Of a stretch of 28,078 nucleotides of DNA, positions 15,984 to 25,425 are shown piece by piece (within the stretch, counting starts at the first letter, position 1; every line of letters starts with the position of its first letter). The stretch is from Bacteroidales bacterium (GTDB taxonomy: Bacteria; Bacteroidota; Bacteroidia; Bacteroidales; UBA7960). Under the pieces are notes generated by a model. The model was given only the letters and a program-made list of their open reading frames with translations. It made no database searches and was not told where the DNA came from. The stretch is from NCBI GenBank assembly GCA_007123065.1, contig SKSI01000033.1, positions 1-28,078 of the forward strand, given 5' to 3'. The position numbers were made by a program, and so were the translations under genes.

Positions 15984-16730
15984 ATGCCAAAATATATTCT
16001 TTTAAGTCTTCTGATCATTATAATAAGTTATCTTCCTGCAAATGGCCAGATTTATGAAGTGGGTGCATCAGTTGGCATGAGTGCTTACAGAGGCGATTTA
16101 AATCTGAATAAAATATTTAACAAAACCCACAGTGCGGGAGGCCTGATATTGCGTTACAGCCACAATGAACACATTGGGGCGAGACTTAATTTGGGATATA
16201 CCTTACTCAGAGGAAGTGATTCTCGAAGTGATAATCCATATATCATTTTCCCTAACACACCTTCGGCACATCCTGTCCGTCAATTCAGTTTTGAAACAAC
16301 GGTTTTGGAAGCAAGCCTCCAAATAGAGGTCAACTTTTTGCCATTTACCGCCGGTGATCCGGAAACACGCTTTACGCCCTATATTTTTGGAGGTGGAGGG
16401 GGCATATATTTTAATCCGGATATTTACAGGGACAAACAGCCATATGAGGGCGATGATCACTTGATTATTCCGACAACCGGAGATTTGGAGGACACAGGTC
16501 GAAACTTTGCCGCCATAGGTCTTGCCGGCTTTGGTTTCAAATTGAATGTCGTTCGTGACATTGTAGTAGATGCTTCCTGGGGATTCCGGTTCAGTGATAC
16601 AGACTATCTGGATGAGGTGAGTCTCAGGGGCAATCCAAAAGACAATGATTATTACTCAATTATAAGTCTGACCGTGACTTATAAGTTCCTCGACAGGAGC
16701 CGTCCACCGTGTCCAATGCATCGCTTTTAG
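15984..16730 (+). CDS. DUF6089-type outer-membrane beta-barrel protein
   Basis: The 248-residue protein starts with a signal peptide (about 1-22, ending SYLPANGQ). It continues with alternating hydrophobic/polar beta strands rich in Gly and aromatic residues: EVGASVGMSAYRGDLN, LILRYSHNEHIGARLNLGY, YIFGGGGGIYFNP, GFGFKLNVVRDIVVDASWGFRFSDTDYLD, SLTVTYKFLDR. This fits an eight-stranded outer-membrane barrel of the DUF6089 family found in Bacteroidota. Its position between nadK and uppS-bamA is the usual one, which suggests a link to envelope biogenesis, but no molecular role is known to me. The ATG at 15984 is preferred to a TTG three codons upstream. Confidence 0.85.
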   Translation: MPKYILLSLLIIIISYLPANGQIYEVGASVGMSAYRGDLNLNKIFNKTHSAGGLILRYSHNEHIGARLNLGYTLLRGSDSRSDNPYIIFPNTPSAHPVRQFSFETTVLEASLQIEVNFLPFTAGDPETRFTPYIFGGGGGIYFNPDIYRDKQPYEGDDHLIIPTTGDLEDTGRNFAAIGLAGFGFKLNVVRDIVVDASWGFRFSDTDYLDEVSLRGNPKDNDYYSIISLTVTYKFLDRSRPPCPMHRF

Positions 16731-16828
16731 GATTAAAAAATCTTAAACACCACATATTTCTTTTATATGTCGAAACATTTTCGGAAATTTGTGCCACTTT
16801 TTGCCTGGGTATAATTTATTGAAGGAGA

Positions 16829-17587
16829 ATGGATTTAAAGCAGCATATCAATACAGACAAGCTTCCCGCTCATGTGGCTTTGATCATGGATGGGAACGGC
16901 CGTTGGGCCAAGCAACGTGGAAAAGAACGGATTTTCGGACACGAAAATGGCGTTGAGGCTGTGCGAGACACCGTTAAAGCTGCTGCAGATATTGGCGTGC
17001 AATACCTGACATTGTTTGCTTTTAGTACAGAAAACTGGTGTCGCCCGCACCTGGAAGTAGAAACTCTGATGGATCTGCTCATACAAGCCATTGGAAATGA
17101 AACACCCGAGCTTCATAAAAATGGAGTCCGGCTTCAGGCAATTGGTGATCTTGAATCCTTACCTGAACTTTGTCGCGAAAAGCTTGAGGAAGCGATAAAG
17201 CTCACGGCAAACAACACCAAGCTGGTTGTAACCGTAGCATTAAGCTATAGTGCCCGCTGGGAAATTGTGAATGCAGCTAAAAAAATTGCTGAAAAAGTTG
17301 CCAGCAAGACCATTCATCCCGACCAAATCGATGAAGAGATGGTTCACTCCGTGATGGAAACAGCTTCTTTGCCTGACCCGGACCTCCTGATACGGACAAG
17401 CGGGGAATTGCGTCTAAGCAATTTCTTGCTCTGGCAGGTTGCTTACACCGAATTGTATTTTACCCCGGTATACTGGCCGGATTTCAGGCGACAGCATTTC
17501 TTCCAGGCCATTATAGATTATCAACGCCGTGAGCGTCGATTTGGAAAACTTGACAACAAGGTCGCAGTAACAAAAAACAACTTCTAA
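16829..17587 (+). CDS. uppS: Isoprenyl transferase (undecaprenyl diphosphate synthase)
   Basis: This cis-prenyltransferase condenses isopentenyl diphosphate units to make undecaprenyl diphosphate, the lipid carrier for peptidoglycan and glycans. The 252-residue protein has MDGNGRWAKQRG (catalytic Asp21), FAFSTENW (63-70), and RTSGELRLSNFLLWQ with AYTEL near 195-215, where pyrophosphate and Mg are bound. The usual ALNYGGR segment reads ALSYSARWEI here, a variant I associate with Bacteroidota homologues. A GGAG lies only one base before the ATG, too close to act as a normal Shine-Dalgarno. bamA follows after 17 bases, so cotranscription is likely. Confidence 0.95.
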   Translation: MDLKQHINTDKLPAHVALIMDGNGRWAKQRGKERIFGHENGVEAVRDTVKAAADIGVQYLTLFAFSTENWCRPHLEVETLMDLLIQAIGNETPELHKNGVRLQAIGDLESLPELCREKLEEAIKLTANNTKLVVTVALSYSARWEIVNAAKKIAEKVASKTIHPDQIDEEMVHSVMETASLPDPDLLIRTSGELRLSNFLLWQVAYTELYFTPVYWPDFRRQHFFQAIIDYQRRERRFGKLDNKVAVTKNNF

Positions 17588-17604
17588 AAATAAGCCCCCT
17601 GATA

Positions 17605-20103
17605 ATGTTAAAATATTCTCTTTATTTGTTTTTTTTGATTGCAGTGCCCTTCCAAACCATTGCACAACAGGTGCTGACAGGTGACCAAATCGTAATCGAT
17701 TACAACAACGCCAGAGAATATGAGGTCGGAGGCATTGCCATAACGGGTAATGAATCTATTGAAGACCATATCGTGGTTATGATCAGCAGGTTATCAGTGG
17801 GCCAGATCATTCAGATCCCCGGAGAAAGCATTTCAAATGCAATCAATAACCTGTGGAGACAGGATATGTTCAGGGATGTCAGCATTGGCATCACCTCCAT
17901 CCAGGATGATGTGGTTTTCCTTGAAATTGCGCTTAAAGAAAGACCCAGACTAACCAGTTACGTGTTTGAAGGTGCCAGACGATCCGATGCCGATAACCTG
18001 ACAGAAAAACTTAATTTAACCAGGGGAGACGTCATTACAGATGCACTTCTTTTCAGAGCAGAAAGCACCATTAAAAACTACTACATCGAAAAAGGCTTTC
18101 TGAAACCTCAGGTAGAGGTCAGGCAAATGGAAGACACCACGAGGGTTAATGCCATGCAGATCGAATTTTATATCGACAGGGGTAACAGGACCAGGATCAG
18201 AGAGGTCAATATATACGGCAACGAGGTCTTGTCAGACAGACAGATCAAACGTATCATGAAAAACACCAGGGAAAGAAGCATTCGTTTCCTGTTTTCTTCA
18301 TCCCGCCTTGTGGAAGATGATTTTGACGAAGACAAGCAATTGCTTATTGAACGTTACAATGAATTAGGAAAGAGAGATGCAAAAATTCTCAGAGACTCCG
18401 TTTATTTTGTTGATGACGACAGGATCGAGATCGATCTTTATATTTACGAAGGACCTACCTATTATTTCAGGAATATAAATTGGGTAGGAAACACCATTTA
18501 TCCCGAAGAAACACTCAACGAAGTGCTTGCCATCAGAAGTGGAGATATTTTCAATCAAAACAAACTTGAAGAAAACCTCTTTATGAATATGGAAGAGGGA
18601 GATGTCAGCTCATTATACATGGACATCGGTTATTTGTTCTTTAACCTCGAACCCGTTGAGGTTGCCGTTGAAAATGACTCCATTGATCTTGAGATACGTA
18701 TCTATGAAGGAGAGCAGGCAAGAATCAACAGGGTAAGCGTGAGTGGAAACACACGTACCAATGATCACGTTATATTGCGCGAAATTCGCACCCGTCCTGG
18801 ACAATTATTCAGCAGATCGGCAATCATCAGAAGTCAGAGAGAGATCATTCAGCTGGGATTCTTTGACCAGGAAAAGATTGAGGTGAACCCCATCCCCAAT
18901 CCGGCTGATAATACCGTTGACCTTGAATACATCGTTGAGGAGACCTCTTCTGACCAGATAGAGCTATCCGGTGGCTGGGGTGCCAACAGGATCATCGGTA
19001 CCGTGGGGATCTCGTTTAACAACTTCTCTACACGCAACCTGTTTAACAGGGAAGCATGGAGGCCTTTGCCTACCGGCGACGGACAACGCCTCTCATTGCG
19101 GGCACAAACTTACGGGCGCGGATATATCTCATACAGTGCCTCATTTACTGAACCCTGGCTGGGAGGAAAACGACCCAATTCACTGAGTGTGTCGTTTTAT
19201 CAAACAACACACAGAAACAACTTTGCCACAAGCCATCCAAGCTACGGCTATTATTCAATTATCGGAACTTCCGTCGGGTTAGCCAAACGCCTGACAATCC
19301 CCGACGACTATTTTTTCCTGCAACAGTTTATCAACTATCAGCACTATGATATCCTGAACAGCCCGATCCGGTTTATTTTCGATAACGGCACATCAAACAA
19401 CCTGAGCTATAATGTCGTATTCGGACGAAACTCCAAGGACGCAGCGCTATTCCCGCGGACCGGATCTGAAGTTTCACTATCTCTTCAGCTTACACCCCCT
19501 TACTCGTTCATCACAGGAGAAGATTTTTCCGATGCCACTGACCAGGATAAATTTCAATGGTTGGAATATCATAAGTGGCGCTTCAGGGGCAACTGGTACA
19601 CACCCATCATTGGTGACCTGATCCTTACGGCCAGAGTCCGTTTTGGTTTCCTGGGCTTCTACAATTCCGACATCGGTTATCCGCCTTTTGAACGATTCTA
19701 TCTGGGTGGAGATGGCCTGTCCGGATGGGAGATTGACGGCCGGGAGATTATCGCACTGCGCGGTTATACAAACTACTCCCTCACTCCTACCGATGCCCGT
19801 GGAGAATTTATCGGAGCAAACTCATTCAGCAAATATACTGTTGAACTGCGTTATCCCATCTCACTGAATCCAATGGCCACAATCTATGCACTGACCTTTA
19901 TTGAAGGGGGAAATGCGTGGGCCAATATAAACTCTTTTAACCCATTTGATTTCAAGCGCTCAGCCGGGGTCGGACTTCGGATCTTCCTGCCCATGTTTGG
20001 CCTGATGGGTATCGATTACGGTTATGGATTTGATGATATTCCAGGACGTCCGGGATCAGGTGGCGGACAGTTCCACTTTTCAATCGGACAAACTATTGAT
20101 TAA
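17605..20103 (+). CDS. bamA: Outer-membrane protein assembly factor BamA
   Basis: BamA inserts beta-barrel proteins into the outer membrane. The 832-residue protein has a signal peptide (MLKYSLYLFFLIAVPFQTIA, cleaved before QQ). Five POTRA domains follow to about residue 440: examples are GIAITGNESI..VMISRLSVGQII, EVNIYGNEVLSDRQIKRIM, INWVGNTIYPEETLNEVL and VSVSGNTRTNDHVILREI. The 16-stranded barrel runs to the C terminus, with the loop-6 motif RGY in ALRGYTNYSL and a terminal beta signal ending in QFHFSIGQTID. The size is typical for the phylum. It sits between uppS and a skp/ompH gene, forming one envelope-assembly unit. Confidence 0.97.
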   Translation: MLKYSLYLFFLIAVPFQTIAQQVLTGDQIVIDYNNAREYEVGGIAITGNESIEDHIVVMISRLSVGQIIQIPGESISNAINNLWRQDMFRDVSIGITSIQDDVVFLEIALKERPRLTSYVFEGARRSDADNLTEKLNLTRGDVITDALLFRAESTIKNYYIEKGFLKPQVEVRQMEDTTRVNAMQIEFYIDRGNRTRIREVNIYGNEVLSDRQIKRIMKNTRERSIRFLFSSSRLVEDDFDEDKQLLIERYNELGKRDAKILRDSVYFVDDDRIEIDLYIYEGPTYYFRNINWVGNTIYPEETLNEVLAIRSGDIFNQNKLEENLFMNMEEGDVSSLYMDIGYLFFNLEPVEVAVENDSIDLEIRIYEGEQARINRVSVSGNTRTNDHVILREIRTRPGQLFSRSAIIRSQREIIQLGFFDQEKIEVNPIPNPADNTVDLEYIVEETSSDQIELSGGWGANRIIGTVGISFNNFSTRNLFNREAWRPLPTGDGQRLSLRAQTYGRGYISYSASFTEPWLGGKRPNSLSVSFYQTTHRNNFATSHPSYGYYSIIGTSVGLAKRLTIPDDYFFLQQFINYQHYDILNSPIRFIFDNGTSNNLSYNVVFGRNSKDAALFPRTGSEVSLSLQLTPPYSFITGEDFSDATDQDKFQWLEYHKWRFRGNWYTPIIGDLILTARVRFGFLGFYNSDIGYPPFERFYLGGDGLSGWEIDGREIIALRGYTNYSLTPTDARGEFIGANSFSKYTVELRYPISLNPMATIYALTFIEGGNAWANINSFNPFDFKRSAGVGLRIFLPMFGLMGIDYGYGFDDIPGRPGSGGGQFHFSIGQTID

Positions 20104-20117
20104 CATTTTAAGCAACC

Positions 20118-20123
20118 AGGAGG
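20118..20123 (+). promoter_or_regulatory. Strong Shine-Dalgarno before the second ompH
   Basis: AGGAGG lies six bases before the ATG at 20130. This is a near-ideal site, while most starts in this window, like those of the phylum generally, have none. It may boost chaperone output relative to bamA on the same mRNA. Confidence 0.7.
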
Positions 20124-20129
20124 ATTATT

Positions 20130-20645
20130 ATGAAAAAACAGCTTTTTCTTTTCATATTTATTACAACTTTTGCACTCAGTGCCTTCGGCCAGAGGTTTGC
20201 CTACATCGACACAGAATACATTCTCGATAACATCCCTGAATACCAGGCAGCTGAGAGAGAGATTGAAGAGCTTACCATTGAATGGCAAAGAGACATTGAG
20301 AATCAATTTGCCCAGGTAGACCGTATGTACAGGGAGTATCAGGCAGAAGCCCCCCTCCTGCCGGAAGACATGAAACGGCAACGTGAGGAGGAAATCATCA
20401 AAATTGAACGGGAAGCCAAAGAGTTGCAAATGCGTAAGTTCGGCCGCGAAGGGGAGCTGTTTGCCAAAAGGCAGGAGTTAATCCAGCCCATCCAGGACAG
20501 GATCTATGAAGCAGTTGAACAAATTGCCAGCAGGGGGAATTACGCGGTCATTTTTGACAAAGCCGGCGGCGCCTCCATAATCTTTAGTGACGTACGCTAC
20601 GACCTGAGCGATGATGTCCTGCAACGGCTCGGATATCGCAATTAA
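20130..20645 (+). CDS. Skp/OmpH-family periplasmic chaperone (bamA-linked)
   Basis: The 171-residue protein has a signal peptide (MKKQLFLFIFITTFALSAFG, cleaved near GQ), then RFAYIDTEYILDNIPEY. That is the most typical OmpH/Skp opening in Bacteroidota. A long charged coiled coil follows (about 35-120), then YAVIFDKAGGASIIFSDVRYDLSDDVL. It would shield newly exported outer-membrane proteins and pass them to BamA, encoded 26 bases upstream. A strong AGGAGG precedes it. Its TAA lies only five bases from the convergent mutS stop, with no hairpin between, so transcripts from the two sides should overlap. Confidence 0.95.
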   Translation: MKKQLFLFIFITTFALSAFGQRFAYIDTEYILDNIPEYQAAEREIEELTIEWQRDIENQFAQVDRMYREYQAEAPLLPEDMKRQREEEIIKIEREAKELQMRKFGREGELFAKRQELIQPIQDRIYEAVEQIASRGNYAVIFDKAGGASIIFSDVRYDLSDDVLQRLGYRN

Positions 20646-20650
20646 TATGG

Positions 20651-23281
20651 CTATTTGCCGAGCAGACGTTTGATCTCATTAAGCTTCATCAGAGCTTCCA
20701 CCGGAGTGAGTGTGTCGATATCCGTATTCAGGATGTCTTCCTTGATCTGTTGAAGCAAGGGATCGTCGAGCTGAAAAAAGCTCAGCTGAAAATCACTTTC
20801 CTTCTTCTTGCCACCTGACGGTTTAACCTTCCCAACCAGTTCATCGTGACTATGGGTTTTTTCAAGCTGTAACAGCAAGTCATTTGCACGTTCTATTACT
20901 GAAGCCGGCATGCCTGCCATCCGGGCCACGTGAATACCAAATGAATGAGCACTTCCGCCGGGAACCAATTTTCGTAAAAAGATCACACTGTTTCGCACCT
21001 CTTTGACCGAAACATTAAAGTTCTTAATACGGGGAAACGACTCAGCCATTTCATTCAACTCGTGGTAATGTGTGGCAAACAATGTTTTTGCCCGAAAGAG
21101 CGGATGTTGATGCAAAAATTCAGCTATCGCCCAGGCGATGCTGATTCCGTCATACGTACTGGTGCCCCGGCCGATCTCGTCGAGAAGGATCAGACTGCGG
21201 TCAGAAATGTTATTCAGAATGCTCGCCGTTTCATTCATCTCCACCATGAAGGTAGATTCTCCGGAAGAGATGTTGTCGGATGCGCCGACACGGGTAAATA
21301 TTTTGTCGACAATACCAATGCCGGCACTGTCAGCCGGCACAAAACAGCCCATCTGCGCCAGCAAAACAATCAGTCCGCACTGCCGGAGCAAAGCGGATTT
21401 ACCAGACATATTCGGTCCGGTGATGATCATAATCTGTTGTTGTTCATTATCCAGCCACACATCATTGGCTACATATTCCTCTCCGGGAGGAAGTTGCTGT
21501 TCAATGACAGGGTGTCGGCCACCTTTAATATCCAGCACATAAGAATCATTGATCTCCGGACGCACATAACGATACTGTTTGGCGATGCTTGCAAAGCAAA
21601 GCAGGCAGTCGATACGTGCAAGCACGTTGGCATTTACCTGAATAGGTTCAACGTATTCTGCAACCGCAAATACAAGTTGCTGAAACAACTCCTCCTCAAC
21701 CCGCAATATCTTCTCTTCAGCACTCAGTATCTTTTCCTCATATTCCTTAAGCTCGGGAGTAATGTATCGCTCTGCATTGGTGAGTGTCTGTTTCCTTTGC
21801 CAATCCTCCGGCACTTTGTCTTTATGCGTGTTGGTTACCTCAAGATAATAACCAAACACCTGGTTGTATGATATTTTTATAGATGGGATACCGGTGCGTT
21901 GTACTTCCCGGTCGCGGAGCTTTGCCAGATAATCCTTCCCTGAGAAAGCAATATTTCTGAGTTCATCAAGATCTTCCGATACGCCGTCGGCAATTACATT
22001 CCCTTTTGATATCAGTGTGGATGGCTCTTCTTTTATTTCCTGTGTAATCCTGTTGCCGATATAGCTGCAGGGATTAAGTTGGTCAGCAGCTTTTTGAAGT
22101 GAGGTTGAATCGCTTGCTTTGCATAATTCCCTGATGGGTCCCAGAGCAGTCAGTGCCTTTTGGATTTGCAACAACTCCCTGGGATTAATTTTGCCAACGG
22201 CAACTTTTGAAATCAGCCTTTCCAGATCGCCGATCTGTCTGAGCTGTGCAGAAACAACCTCTGACTCTTCAGCGTGTTCGATAAACCACGATACCACATC
22301 ATGGCGTTCCTGTATGAGTGCTTTGTCTTTCAATGGCAATATGATCCAGCGCTTCAACAATCGGCTGCCCATCGGAGAAATGGTATGATCGAGTACATCC
22401 TTTAAGGTTGTGGCACCTTCATTGACCGAATCAAGAATCTCAAGGTTTCTGATCGTAAATTTATCAAGCCATACATAATGCCGCTCATCAATCCGGCTTA
22501 TTTTATTGATATGACTAAGCCGGTCATGACGTGTTTCATGCAGGTATTGCATAACAGCTCCGGCAGCGATGATCCCTTCGTTGAGGGGTTCCACGCCAAA
22601 ACCTTTCAATGAAACCGTGTTGAATTGCTTTAATAGGATATCATCAGCAAAATCTCTGGTGTACACCCAATCATCCAGATAGCTGATATGATACTTCCCT
22701 GGGAAAACCTCCTGAACCTGCTTCAGATGTTTCTTCTGCACCACTACCTCACTGGGGCGAAAGCTTTGCAACAATTTGTCAATGTATTCCCTGTTGCCCT
22801 GATCAGTCAGAAACTCTCCTGTTGAAACATCAAGCAGGGCGATTCCTGAAACATTTTCGGCAAAATGGAGCGCAGCAAGAAAATTGTTTTCCTTATGGTC
22901 AAGCACCTTGTCGCTGAATGCAATTCCGGGAGTAACAAGTTCCGTAACACCACGTTTGACAATTTTTTTTGTCTGCTTTGGATCTTCCAGCTGATCGCAG
23001 ATTGCTACACGCTGCCCGGCCCGAACCAATTTTGGCAAATACGTATCAAGCGCGTGATGCGGGAAACCGGCCAGTTCAACATAAGAAGCTGCACCATTTG
23101 CCCTGCGCGTGAGAACGATACCCAGAATCTCAGCTGTTTTGATGGCATCCTCACCAAAGGTCTCATAAAAATCACCGACACGAAACAGCAACAGGGCATC
23201 AGGGTGCTTTGCCTTGATACCGTAATATTGCCGCATAAGCGGTGTTTCAACATTTTTGGATGCAGATTTTGCCACAATCAT
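20651..23281 (-). CDS. mutS: DNA mismatch repair protein MutS
   Basis: MutS recognizes base mismatches and small loops and recruits MutL. The 876-residue protein is full length. The mismatch-binding domain at the N terminus holds the F-x-E motif in DFYETFGEDA (Phe38, Glu40). The connector, lever and clamp domains follow. The ATPase domain has Walker A GPNMSGKS (622-629), the signature SSGESTFMVEMNE, Walker B LILLDEIGRGTST near 700, and ATHYHEL. The C-terminal tail ends in TPVEALMKLNEIKRLLG, the usual dimer/tetramer helix. The ATG at 23281 lies only about 15 bases from a promoter-like motif, so the leader should be very short. Confidence 0.97.
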   Translation of the reverse strand: MIVAKSASKNVETPLMRQYYGIKAKHPDALLLFRVGDFYETFGEDAIKTAEILGIVLTRRANGAASYVELAGFPHHALDTYLPKLVRAGQRVAICDQLEDPKQTKKIVKRGVTELVTPGIAFSDKVLDHKENNFLAALHFAENVSGIALLDVSTGEFLTDQGNREYIDKLLQSFRPSEVVVQKKHLKQVQEVFPGKYHISYLDDWVYTRDFADDILLKQFNTVSLKGFGVEPLNEGIIAAGAVMQYLHETRHDRLSHINKISRIDERHYVWLDKFTIRNLEILDSVNEGATTLKDVLDHTISPMGSRLLKRWIILPLKDKALIQERHDVVSWFIEHAEESEVVSAQLRQIGDLERLISKVAVGKINPRELLQIQKALTALGPIRELCKASDSTSLQKAADQLNPCSYIGNRITQEIKEEPSTLISKGNVIADGVSEDLDELRNIAFSGKDYLAKLRDREVQRTGIPSIKISYNQVFGYYLEVTNTHKDKVPEDWQRKQTLTNAERYITPELKEYEEKILSAEEKILRVEEELFQQLVFAVAEYVEPIQVNANVLARIDCLLCFASIAKQYRYVRPEINDSYVLDIKGGRHPVIEQQLPPGEEYVANDVWLDNEQQQIMIITGPNMSGKSALLRQCGLIVLLAQMGCFVPADSAGIGIVDKIFTRVGASDNISSGESTFMVEMNETASILNNISDRSLILLDEIGRGTSTYDGISIAWAIAEFLHQHPLFRAKTLFATHYHELNEMAESFPRIKNFNVSVKEVRNSVIFLRKLVPGGSAHSFGIHVARMAGMPASVIERANDLLLQLEKTHSHDELVGKVKPSGGKKKESDFQLSFFQLDDPLLQQIKEDILNTDIDTLTPVEALMKLNEIKRLLGK

Positions 23282-23295
23282 TCTTTCTTCAAAAA

Positions 23296-23303
23296 CAAAA
23301 TTA
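23296..23303 (-). promoter_or_regulatory. Putative promoter element for mutS
   Basis: On the minus strand TAATTTTG fits TAnnTTTG. A TTTG lies upstream at closer than standard spacing. The mutS ATG is 15 bases downstream of the motif. Confidence 0.45.
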
Positions 23304-23528
23304 CGAAATTAGCCGGCAAATTTCAGATTTTTCTTTCACTTGTAAAATCATGTCAACCAATACAAAACTAAAGCACCAGTATGATATAACAATCAGAACC
23401 AGAGAAGCAACTTGTCTTAATCTATGTTAAAGCATCATGCTGCTTTGGCCAGTCTCCCGTTTTTTTTTACCTTTGCTTTTAATCAATTAAAATTGAACTT
23501 GTTATAATTGTAAACCAAAAAACCTATT

Positions 23529-23981
23529 ATGTATTTTTCAAAAAAGAATTGCTTCTCTACGATTTTGATTGCGCTTTTTATCCTGTTTGCAGCCCCCCTG
23601 AAAGGGAATCCCGGCGGATTCAGTGATGATGAGCTGAGGAACTTTGCCAATGCTGTGGTGCAGGTTATTTCCATTCAGCAGCAGGGACAAATGCAGATGA
23701 TTGAGCATATTGAAGAACATGAAATGAGCGTACAGCGTTTTAACGAGCTCTACATGCAGGCACAACAAATGCCATTGGATGACATTGATGTTGAGGGGGA
23801 TGAGATGGAGTCATTTATAGAGATATCAGAAGAGATTGAAAAGATCCAGGTAGACCTTGAATCTGTACTTATCAACACTATCCAGGAAGAGGGATTGTCG
23901 GTTGAAAAATATGAAAGCATCATGGCTGAGTATCAACAAAATCCGGAATTACAACAAAGAATTCAACAAATGATGGAGTAA
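23529..23981 (+). CDS. Exported DUF4168 domain protein
   Basis: The 150-residue protein has a lysine-bearing start and hydrophobic segment (about 8-25) reading as a signal peptide or single anchor, then a highly acidic, Gln-rich helical domain. FSDDELRNFANAVVQVISIQQ near the start and EEGLSVEKYESIMAEYQQNPELQQRIQQMM at the end are the two conserved blocks of DUF4168. The function of the family is unknown to me; the helical, Gln/Glu-rich character suggests a periplasmic protein. It is divergent from mutS and ends at a strong bidirectional terminator shared with the phosphofructokinase gene. Confidence 0.85.
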   Translation: MYFSKKNCFSTILIALFILFAAPLKGNPGGFSDDELRNFANAVVQVISIQQQGQMQMIEHIEEHEMSVQRFNELYMQAQQMPLDDIDVEGDEMESFIEISEEIEKIQVDLESVLINTIQEEGLSVEKYESIMAEYQQNPELQQRIQQMME

Positions 23982-23993
23982 ATCCGCAATAAG

Positions 23994-24035
23994 AAAAAAA
24001 GAGGCCTTCTCCTTGTGAGTTGGCCTCTTTTTTTT
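23994..24035. terminator. Bidirectional intrinsic terminator
   Basis: The A run plus GAGGCC (23994-24006) pairs with GGCCTC plus a T run (24022-24035) around a 15-base loop. It sits between convergent DUF4168 and phosphofructokinase genes and has a proper poly-T tail on both strands. Confidence 0.93.
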
Positions 24036-24045
24036 GCCTGAATCT

Positions 24046-25236
24046 TTATATCAGGAACAGGGGCTTGTCAATAAATGACTCATAAACCGGGCGAAGCCTT
24101 TTGATGTTATAATGCTTGTCCACATCGATGAGTTTATTCATGCTTGTAACAATGTCAACGGGAATGTTGTCATACCTTCCATTTTTCAGTATAACCAGCC
24201 GGCCATGAATCCCTTTAAGTACCAGATCCAGTGCCAGGTTACCGTATGCCATGGGAACAATGCTGTCGATTGCATCAGGGTCACCTGACCGCACGAGATA
24301 GCCCAGATACTGATTAATGGTCTCAACACGCTTGCCTCTGTTGAACTGCGGACTTAGTTCTTTGATCTTAGCCGACACCGCATCTCCAATACCTCCAAGT
24401 TTTGCATGGCCGTACATATCCTTTTCTGAACTCTGGAACATCATATCCACACCTTCAAAGGTTGATCCTTCTGAAACGATCACCACAGAATAATTGCTGG
24501 GGTTTTTACGTCTGTCTTCAACCAGCAGCTCCGTCAGGTGTTCAACGTTAAACTTAAATTCCGGAATTACACAACGGTTTGCGGCACCAGCCATCGTGGG
24601 CAGCAAAGAAGTAAAGCCTGCATAGCGTCCAAACACTTCCAGAACAAGTACGCGTTCGTGCGAACCTGCTGATGTACGCAACAGGTTGGCCATGTGGATG
24701 GTACGTGTAACACAGGTACTGAAGCCGATACAGTAATCGGTACCGGGCACATCGTTATCCATTGTTTTGGGGATGGCAACAACCTTCATCCCTTCCTGAT
24801 ACATCCTGACAGCATAGCTTAATGTGTCATCGCCACCAATGGGAATAAGATGATCAATGCCGAGGAAATCAATATTCTTAAGAACTTCCGGAGTTAGGTC
24901 GTTGATCTCATCTTTGTATATATCTTGCAAATGTTCCGGAACGTGTTTGGCCGGTACGTGGCTCGGACGGGTACGGGAAGTATGCAGAAAGGTACCTCCT
25001 GTGCGGCCTGCCCTGTTTACAAGATCTTCCGTAAGTTCGATATAGTTTAAACTGTTGTCCGCTTTTTTGTCTCGGATGAGTTCCATCAGGCCTGCCCAAC
25101 CCCTGCGAATACCGATTACACGATAATTTTCACGTAAAGCCCGGATGGTTATGGCACGAATGGCAGGGTTCAAACCGGGAACATCTCCACCACCTGTCAA
25201 TATAGCTATGGTTCCTTTGAGTTTCTTAACGTTCAT
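24046..25236 (-). CDS. 6-phosphofructokinase, predicted pyrophosphate-dependent
   Basis: The enzyme phosphorylates fructose 6-phosphate to fructose 1,6-bisphosphate. The 396-residue protein has ILTGGGDVPGLN at 12-23, GGDD at 134-137 and PKTMDND at 156-162, followed by FGRYAGFTSLLP and SEGSTFEGVDM. The second Asp of GGDD and the Lys of PKTMDND are the two substitutions that distinguish pyrophosphate-using from ATP-using PFKs (Gly at both sites in E. coli PfkA). Phosphoryl donor PPi is therefore predicted; this would make the step reversible and save ATP. The ATG at 25236 is the natural start. It is a single-gene unit, divergent from msrA. Confidence 0.93.
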   Translation of the reverse strand: MNVKKLKGTIAILTGGGDVPGLNPAIRAITIRALRENYRVIGIRRGWAGLMELIRDKKADNSLNYIELTEDLVNRAGRTGGTFLHTSRTRPSHVPAKHVPEHLQDIYKDEINDLTPEVLKNIDFLGIDHLIPIGGDDTLSYAVRMYQEGMKVVAIPKTMDNDVPGTDYCIGFSTCVTRTIHMANLLRTSAGSHERVLVLEVFGRYAGFTSLLPTMAGAANRCVIPEFKFNVEHLTELLVEDRRKNPSNYSVVIVSEGSTFEGVDMMFQSSEKDMYGHAKLGGIGDAVSAKIKELSPQFNRGKRVETINQYLGYLVRSGDPDAIDSIVPMAYGNLALDLVLKGIHGRLVILKNGRYDNIPVDIVTSMNKLIDVDKHYNIKRLRPVYESFIDKPLFLI

Positions 25237-25425
25237 AATATAGGTTTTAATTTTTTAATGAATTTTCCAAACGAAAAAAATAAGTAAATATAAAATAACA
25301 AATCGGTAAACCGCAAAAGGGACGTAAAGGTAAAAAAAAATTGAAAAACATTATTCGTATGCTGTTTGTTATATAAGTAATAAGAAAAACCGATGTCACT
25401 AACTTGAAAAGCAAAATACGCCCAC

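Noticed and set aside
21062..21871. Long plus-strand open frame (269 codons) inside mutS
   Set aside because: It is antisense to the conserved MutS ATPase and clamp region, has no recognizable domain, and its composition mirrors the codon pattern of mutS.
22865..23371. Plus-strand open frame of 168 codons over the mutS N terminus
   Set aside because: It is antisense to the mismatch-binding domain and has no family signature; it starts inside mutS and crosses the mutS promoter motif.
23430..23475. Terminator hairpin (AAAGCA/TGCTTT followed later by a T run)
   Set aside because: The stem is only six weak pairs, the T run is about 15 bases away, and no gene ends just upstream.
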